Source: Cephalothrix spiralis
Lineage: Eukaryota; Nemertea; Palaeonemertea; Archinemertea; Cephalotrichidae
Direction of reading: 5' to 3'
Length of the DNA: 10,287 nt
Assembly (NCBI GenBank): GCA_032353305.1
Contig: JAUCNG010410803.1
Location: 1-10,287, forward strand
The notes under the pieces are model-generated. The model searched no databases. It saw only the letters and a list, made by a program, of their open reading frames with translations, and was not told where the DNA came from. Position 1 is the stretch's first letter; each line of letters opens with the position of its first letter. Below, in pieces: positions 6,209 to 10,287 of the stretch. Both the position numbers and the translations under genes were made by a program.

Positions 6209-6586
6209 ATATTTTCATGATATGAATTACCCGAAGTTCAAAATTGTCACTTGAATAAATATTTGATTTTAATATTACCCTAAATTACTTTTTTCTTTAT
6301 TGTTGTTTCGTTACCAAGCAACTGAAAGGATGTTGCCTATATGTACATGACAAATTGATTTTTCGTTTATTTACATGCGGGATAAAAAATTTACTACATG
6401 TATTTTATATTTTAAGTGAAATTAAGAGTAGTTTTCATTTTCATTTATATCGAAAATTTACCCGCAGGAGATTTGAAGAAAAAAATAAGTGTCAACGTCA
6501 ATGCAATCCATGATATGTATCTTTGACAGCACTAAACTGTTGGTGTATGCTTTTAAATATGCATCATATACTTTATCAGGCATGTC
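6209..6586. other. Gene-free stretch between the MITE and the minisatellite
   Basis: Very A+T-rich with no gene. It contains one TACATGTA (6395-6402). No other structure seen. Confidence 0.5.
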
Positions 6587-6900
6587 TGGGCTACCAGCCA
6601 GACTACTATCCAGAGGCTAATGGACTACCGGCAGGACTACTGAGCTACTGGCCGGACTACTGGACTACCCGGCCAGATTATTACTGGCCGAATATATATA
6701 TATGTATTTTGACTGTATTCTGGACTGCGGACTACTGGACTACTGCCTGGACAACAGGCAGGTCTACTGGACTATAGTCAGGACTGCTGGACTATACTCC
6801 GGTCTACTTGACTATACTCCGGACTACTGGACTATACTCTGGACTACTGAGCTACCAGCCGAACTACTACACTAGCGGCCGGACTACTTGACTACCAGTC
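6587..6900 (+). repeat. 20-bp minisatellite, GGACTACTGGACTATACTCC type
   Basis: Seven units lie in strict 20-bp register from 6761 to 6900 (6761, 6781, 6801, 6821, 6841, 6861, 6881). All but the sixth unit (GAACTACTACACTAGCGGCC) begin GGNCTNCT. Their right halves alternate between an ACTATACTCC type and a GCTACCAGCC or ACTACCAGTC type. Two further clear units are 6634-6653 (20 bp) and 6654-6674 (21 bp), with worn ones upstream to about 6587. An A+T insertion with a (TA)n run (about 6691-6720) interrupts the array. Small perfect hairpins form at GGCCAG/CTGGCC (6671-6689) and TGCCTG/CAGGCA (6744-6760). The 84-residue frame across it (6523-6777) merely translates repeats rich in Y, W, T and P. 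A 20-bp unit cannot keep a reading frame unit by unit, so it is not coding. Confidence 0.9.
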
Positions 6901-7482
6901 GATTTATCACTGTTTATGGCCGAGAAGACCGTCGCGGCTTTTTTTGAGACTTAATTGAAAAACTGGGTGACACTGCAAATACGCAATGGATGCCCTTTCT
7001 TTTATGGGTGTGATTTCGAAATTATTGCGGTCACAGCGCTCCACAGCGAAGTTTTGGCTGTTACCTGAGGTGTATTTAATTGCCTGGAGTATCAGTTATC
7101 TAGCTGAGGGTATCGAATTGTTGAACCGGTCAGGGAAGACAGTGATGCACAGACAGTGTCTCCAAACTATAGTCAAAGTCTGATCCTCCCTACTGATTTT
7201 GTAATTTACGATATATTGTGTTGCCTAAACCAATTAGAATTTGTCCTAATTCCAATTCCAGATAACCTCGTCTCAGAAAGGGTATCCGGTCTAAATGTGA
7301 AACTTATCATAAGATGATAACGATTTATATTCAAACTAATCCTGGTTTGATGACCCTTTATAAGTGAATTTAAGGAAGCCTTAATCTGGGAATCAATATA
7401 AGTCTTTGTATCTTACCACTGGCCCTGAGAATGTTAATTACGTAACAATTCAGTATAAGGAGTGGCTTTATCATTTATACCT
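6901..7482. other. Stretch without a supportable gene
   Basis: Slightly more G+C-rich from 6920 to 7190. A 65-residue frame (6986-7183) has G at -3 and G at +4 around its ATG, a fair Kozak context. Its protein has no domain I recognise, and I rate it under 10% likely to be real. A perfect hairpin, TTATCAT-AAG-ATGATAA, lies at 7304-7320. Confidence 0.5.
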
Positions 7483-7494
7483 GATACATGTATC
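7483..7494. repeat. Palindrome GATACATGTATC
   Basis: A perfect 12-bp palindrome containing one of four TACATGTA words in the window (the others are 2558-2565, 6395-6402 and 8102-8109). A TTGCAG with a pyrimidine-poor upstream follows, so I do not call a splice acceptor. Confidence 0.7.
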
Positions 7495-8440
7495 TTGCAG
7501 TGAGACAAACACAAGATGGTAACCAATGAAATGGAATTCAGGGAAATATTAGGGGAAATTGTTTTGAACCTTAAATTCCATAATTGCATGCGCAAGCTAT
7601 TTTTTTCCGAACTAGTATTATTATCCGCGCAAGCCTTTTTGGTAATTATTTTCAGTCCCCTATTTATACAGATAGAAATATGTGCACACATACTGTTGTA
7701 TCAAGTTTGTTTCTATGTGTGATTTTAGTTAAATTCAGACAAACGGATATCCGTATATGCACACTTATATTGGTGAAAATATATTTAAAATTCCTGGCCT
7801 CGCCTCGCTCGGCTCGAATTATTGGTTCAGAATATTTCATGTGAGCACAATTGTTCTATACTAGGTTGATCCATTTAAAATCCTAAAATTAATAATTCTA
7901 TAGTGCAATTATTGACCAGGGAAGTTTTTAAAATTGTCAAGACTTAAAAAAGAAATACGATAATCAGAAATGGATCAAGAAATATGAGTCGGCATTCAGG
8001 CTTTCTGATTGATATACTAATTAATGCGCTTGATTGAATTTTAAAATATCTCCAATACTCTGACCTCGTTATCTTCCAGAACGGATTTATTTTTAGTATC
8101 ATACATGTAGTTATCAATACAAGCAGCGTACATCATATTATATCATTTCTTGTTATTTATTTCTGGTAAAGTACTGTCTGCTAATGTTTGTCTGATCTTG
8201 TCTTAATCCGAGAATAGCATGTCCAAAAAAACTTAGAAGACATGGAATTGAAGAAAAAAACGTAATTTATTTCCGCCTCTAGTCTGCTTTAAGAATAAGA
8301 ATTAAATAGGGATCCGAAGTTGTGGATGATATTGGGGACTTTTTATGTTTATGGTGAAAATGACAAGAAGTAAGGTTTGCGTGTATTTGATTAGCTTCAT
8401 ATTTCTTTCCTTGGTTTTAGATATTGCAAGGGGTGGGATT
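7495..8440. other. Long gene-free A+T-rich stretch
   Basis: Three overlapping short frames (7434-7691 minus; 7516-7722 and 7584-7844 plus) compete for the same bases. None has a domain, so none is called. The only composition change is CCTCGCCTCGCTCGGCTCG at 7798-7816, with four CpGs in 19 bp amid A+T-rich DNA. Nothing else is seen up to 8440. Confidence 0.5.
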
Positions 8441-8533
8441 CAAAGTTAAAACATTGTATGAAAGTCAAAAGTTAAAAAGGAAACCTGAAAGTTAATTAAA
8501 AAAGTAAAACCATGCAGTCAAAAAGTTAAAATG
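8441..8533 (+). repeat. Degenerate AAAGTTAAA repeats
   Basis: The word AAAGTTAAA or a near variant appears about four times (from 8441, 8467, 8488 and 8520), with irregular spacing of roughly 20-35 bp. It is simple A-rich sequence and leads into the hairpin cluster at 8550. Confidence 0.5.
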
Positions 8534-8549
8534 AACAGCTAAAACAAAC

Positions 8550-8640
8550 AAGCTCTAAAGAGCTTGGTCTTGCAGATGGCGGCTAATGCATCGTATTTCG
8601 ATGCATAAAGACGGATCCTTGACAAAACTCTCGAGTTTTG
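8550..8640. repeat. Three consecutive perfect short hairpins
   Basis: Hairpin 1: AAGCTCT-AA-AGAGCTT (8550-8565). Hairpin 2: ATGCATCG-TATTT-CGATGCAT (8586-8606). Hairpin 3: CAAAACTC-TC-GAGTTTTG (8623-8640). All arms are 7-8 bp and perfect. Spacers are 20 and 16 bp. A YY1-like word, ATGGCGGC, sits at 8576-8583 between the first two. The cluster abuts the first unit of the CRE-bearing repeat array. It may be the end of the same mobile element, but no function is shown. Confidence 0.75.
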
Positions 8641-9052
8641 AGTACCTTCAGTTATGACGTCATTATGTCACGGAACATTAATTTTGACGATGCAATTGTC
8701 TTAGGCATAGGTCTATGGCATATACCATATGCATGTGATTGTAGCCCTATAACAAACTTCATTGACTTATAGTTTCTAAGATATCGATAACTTCTGGTTA
8801 TGACGTCATAAGGTCACATAACCTCAATTTTGACATTGCCATTGTTTTTAGAATATGAAATATACCTTAAATACCAATTGTTATCAATTTAGCATGAATA
8901 TCGATTACTTCCGGTTATGACGTCATCAGGTCACGTGACCTCAATTTTGACAATGTCATTGCATGTGGTATATACCCGGCTTATATACCAAATTTCATCA
9001 ATGTTGCATGAATATGTACCGAGATATTAAGCACATCAGGTTATGGCGTCAT
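8640..9052 (+). repeat. Four-copy repeat with CRE and E-box palindromes
   Basis: The core GTTATGACGTCAT occurs at 8651-8663, 8797-8809 and 8914-8926, and as GTTATGGCGTCAT at 9040-9052. Spacings are 146, 117 and 126 bp. Copies 1-3 continue with a GTCAC word, an AATTTTGAC word and a (C)ATTG word in fixed order. Copies 2 and 3 are the closest, sharing ACTTC(T/C)GGTTATGACGTCAT and ACCTCAATTTTGACA. Copy 4 is cut off after the core. Sequence before the core is also related (ATGAATATCGAT, ATACC, CATCAAT). Three of the copies carry a consensus CREB/ATF site. Copy 3 adds the perfect palindrome AGGTCACGTGACCT (8928-8941), which holds a CACGTG E-box and two inverted AGGTCA half-sites. This may be an eroded satellite or the inside of a transposable element. 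A regulatory role is inference. Confidence 0.85.
8928..8941. promoter_or_regulatory. Palindrome AGGTCACGTGACCT next to a CRE
   Basis: A perfect 14-bp palindrome two bases after TGACGTCA (8918-8925). It combines a CACGTG E-box (8932-8937, the bHLH-zip type bound by USF/TFE/Myc families) with inverted nuclear-receptor half-sites. Copies 1 and 2 of the repeat have decayed versions (TGTCACGGAACAT and AGGTCACATAACCT). Confidence 0.5.
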
Positions 9053-9066
9053 CTTGTTGTTTCTGT

Positions 9067-9078
9067 GGGGGGGGGGGG
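9067..9078 (+). repeat. Poly-G run (12 G)
   Basis: Twelve consecutive G, 15 bp past the last CRE-repeat core. A C-rich tail, CAACCCC...GCCCC, follows and could pair with part of it. Length is uncertain for the reason given for 61-73. Confidence 0.9.
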
Positions 9079-9770
9079 CTGTAACAACCCCTGATGCCCC
9101 AAAAATAATAGGTAGCCTACTGTCCCGCATCCATTTCAAATATATATTTCAATTCTGAAGTTGATCGAAATTTGACCGATTATTGAAAATTAGCGTTTCT
9201 GAGGGGTTATTTGTTTGAATTCTCAACGATTTTTCAGCTTTTAAACCATATTACTCTAGTGTTTTTTAGTTTTTTTTAAATACTTCACAGAGAACGTTCC
9301 TATATAGCTCCTGAACTAAAAGAATTCAAATGTCACAGTTGAGGTCAAGGTCCAATCGTAAAAAAGCGGCCCTTCCTTAAAAGTTGAATGGGACCAATTT
9401 GAATGTCAATAAGTTTTTAGTTCCAGCCATAAACAAGACGTCATTGTAAAATATAAAATAAGCGCCATTTTTATTGGTTTTTCAAAAGGTTTGAAAAATT
9501 GAAAATTTTCGGCGAATTTCGTCTAATTTCTAGCCAGAAGTAAGTCAAGGTCAATATCAATGTCATATGTTTTACCAAATTTAAAAGGGGAAAAAATTGA
9601 GCCATGGGCTACCTAATTAATATGATAAAGGTTACATTCGAATGTATTTCGTAATGTTTTTGAAGATATAGGGAGGGGTACATTATCCATCTAGGTTTAT
9701 GTCCTTATACAGATATATGATGGTATGTCAAGAATTTGTTGTTATTGTTTGCTATAACGTGACTACTTAT
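9079..9770. other. Long gene-free A+T-rich stretch
   Basis: No gene or array. TCAAGGTCA (9545-9553) matches the monomer nuclear-receptor site used by ERR/SF-1-type proteins, with a near copy, TCAAGGTCC, at 9344-9352. Two hits in this length could be chance. Confidence 0.5.
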
Positions 9771-9880
9771 AAATGTGGGCTATGATTGTTGGCGATAATA
9801 TTGCTGATTTGAATTAACCTCTCACGAGATAAATTCGAATCAGCAGTACTATTTATCGCGATTAATCGAAGCCCGCATTT
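9771..9880. repeat. Imperfect 110-bp inverted repeat
   Basis: The left arm 9771-9815 and right arm 9832-9880 pair with a 4-nt length difference and roughly 75% matching, around a 16-nt loop. Matching blocks include GGGCT/AGCCC, GCGATAA/TTATCGC and TGCTGATT/AATCAGCA. It may be a degenerate fold-back element. I found no clear target duplication. Confidence 0.7.
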
Positions 9881-9948
9881 AAACTTTATCCGCTAAATGT
9901 ATTTATATGAAGAGATATCATACCTATTTTTATTGAATGCATGGTTTA

Positions 9949-10000
9949 TCGATCAGCAGTATGACAATATGAAAAAATATATATTCCGACTGCTGATCGA
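9949..10000. repeat. Perfect 12-bp inverted repeat
   Basis: TCGATCAGCAGT (9949-9960) and ACTGCTGATCGA (9989-10000) are perfect inverted copies around a 28-nt A+T-rich loop. The core resembles AATCAGCAGTA in the right arm of the neighbouring 9771-9880 repeat, so both may come from one family. Confidence 0.8.
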
Positions 10001-10287
10001 CGGACTTTTCGGATTTCAATCTAAAATAAATAAACGTTTTTTCTACCGTCGATAAAATTCTCAAACATAAATTATTCTTTTCCAATTAATTAATGAATTT
10101 GCTTTATTTAATTTGTAAAACATATTTAGTTGTTCAAAGCCAACTGTAGTGAAAGAATACATTAGTGTTTTTTTCGCTAAACTAGTTTTATCAGTTTTGC
10201 ATTTGTTCAGTGTCGATAAAACGAATGATATTTATTAAGCCTGATGATGGTTGGTTTCTAGAATGGTACTGCGACGATTTCGCTTAA
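10001..10287. other. Gene-free right end
   Basis: Very A+T-rich. GTCGATAAAA occurs at about 10049 and 10212. No gene or structure is called. Confidence 0.5.

Noticed and set aside
6523-6777. 84-residue frame rich in Y, W, T and P
   Set aside because: It is a translation of the 20-bp minisatellite. The unit length is not a multiple of three, so no repeat protein is encoded unit by unit.
6986-7183. 65-residue frame with a fair Kozak context
   Set aside because: The most protein-like frame in the window, but single, short and without a recognised domain. Conservation or RNA evidence would be needed.
7434-7844. Three overlapping short frames on both strands
   Set aside because: They overlap each other on opposite strands and in different frames, with no domain in any. 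This is expected by chance.
8576-8608. Tiny frame from ATGGCGGC after a TTGCAG
   Set aside because: Ten codons only, and it consists mostly of the 8586-8606 hairpin. No exon evidence.

Overview
The window looks like non-coding nuclear DNA from an animal, most likely an invertebrate. It is A+T-rich, roughly two thirds by eye. I find no long open reading frame on either strand, no recognisable protein domain, no bacterial-type operon and no rRNA gene. It does hold eukaryotic repeat types: a tRNA-derived SINE-like unit with RNA polymerase III box motifs, a Tc1/mariner-type miniature element flanked by TA, fold-back hairpins and several minisatellites. The 8-mer TACATGTA occurs four times where base composition alone predicts about 0.4. 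From memory this word is common in mollusc and other lophotrochozoan genomes, so a mollusc is my weak guess. A cnidarian, lancelet or other invertebrate cannot be excluded.

Layout. 1-510: unremarkable A+T-rich DNA with a 13-G run. 511 to about 790: a tRNA-like head and body resembling a SINE. 846-906: a 61-nt hairpin with 27-nt arms. 985-2600: A+T-rich DNA holding a mosaic of short direct duplications (1312-1366/2033-2086, 1949-2010/2088-2149, 2528-2551/2566-2589). 3076-3134: an inverted repeat carrying NRF1-like GCGCATGC sites. 3321-3585: an array of roughly 25-bp units built on AACCCAAAA...TTTTGGGTT, with a 23-bp hairpin inside it. 3800-3916: a fold-back element with 47-bp arms. 4427-4753: purine-rich degenerate repeats. 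5014-5209: degenerate 11-bp repeats.

5612-6206: the best-supported element, 595 bp with 27-bp terminal inverted repeats (25/27 matching) and flanking TA dinucleotides. 6587-6900: a 20-bp minisatellite. 8550-8640: three short perfect hairpins in a row. 8640-9052: four copies of a 117-146 bp repeat, each carrying a cAMP-response-element core (TGACGTCA or one substitution), and one with a perfect AGGTCACGTGACCT palindrome. 9771-10000: two further inverted repeats that share a TCAGCAG core.

There are no genes here to work together. The content is best read as layered repeat history: old transposable-element fragments plus local replication-slippage arrays of at least five periods (about 11, 20, 25, 39 and 120 bp). 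If anything is functional, the most plausible candidates are the CRE/E-box array (8640-9052) and the compact hairpins (846-906, 3472-3534, 3800-3916), which could be transcribed as double-stranded RNA. Both ideas are inference.
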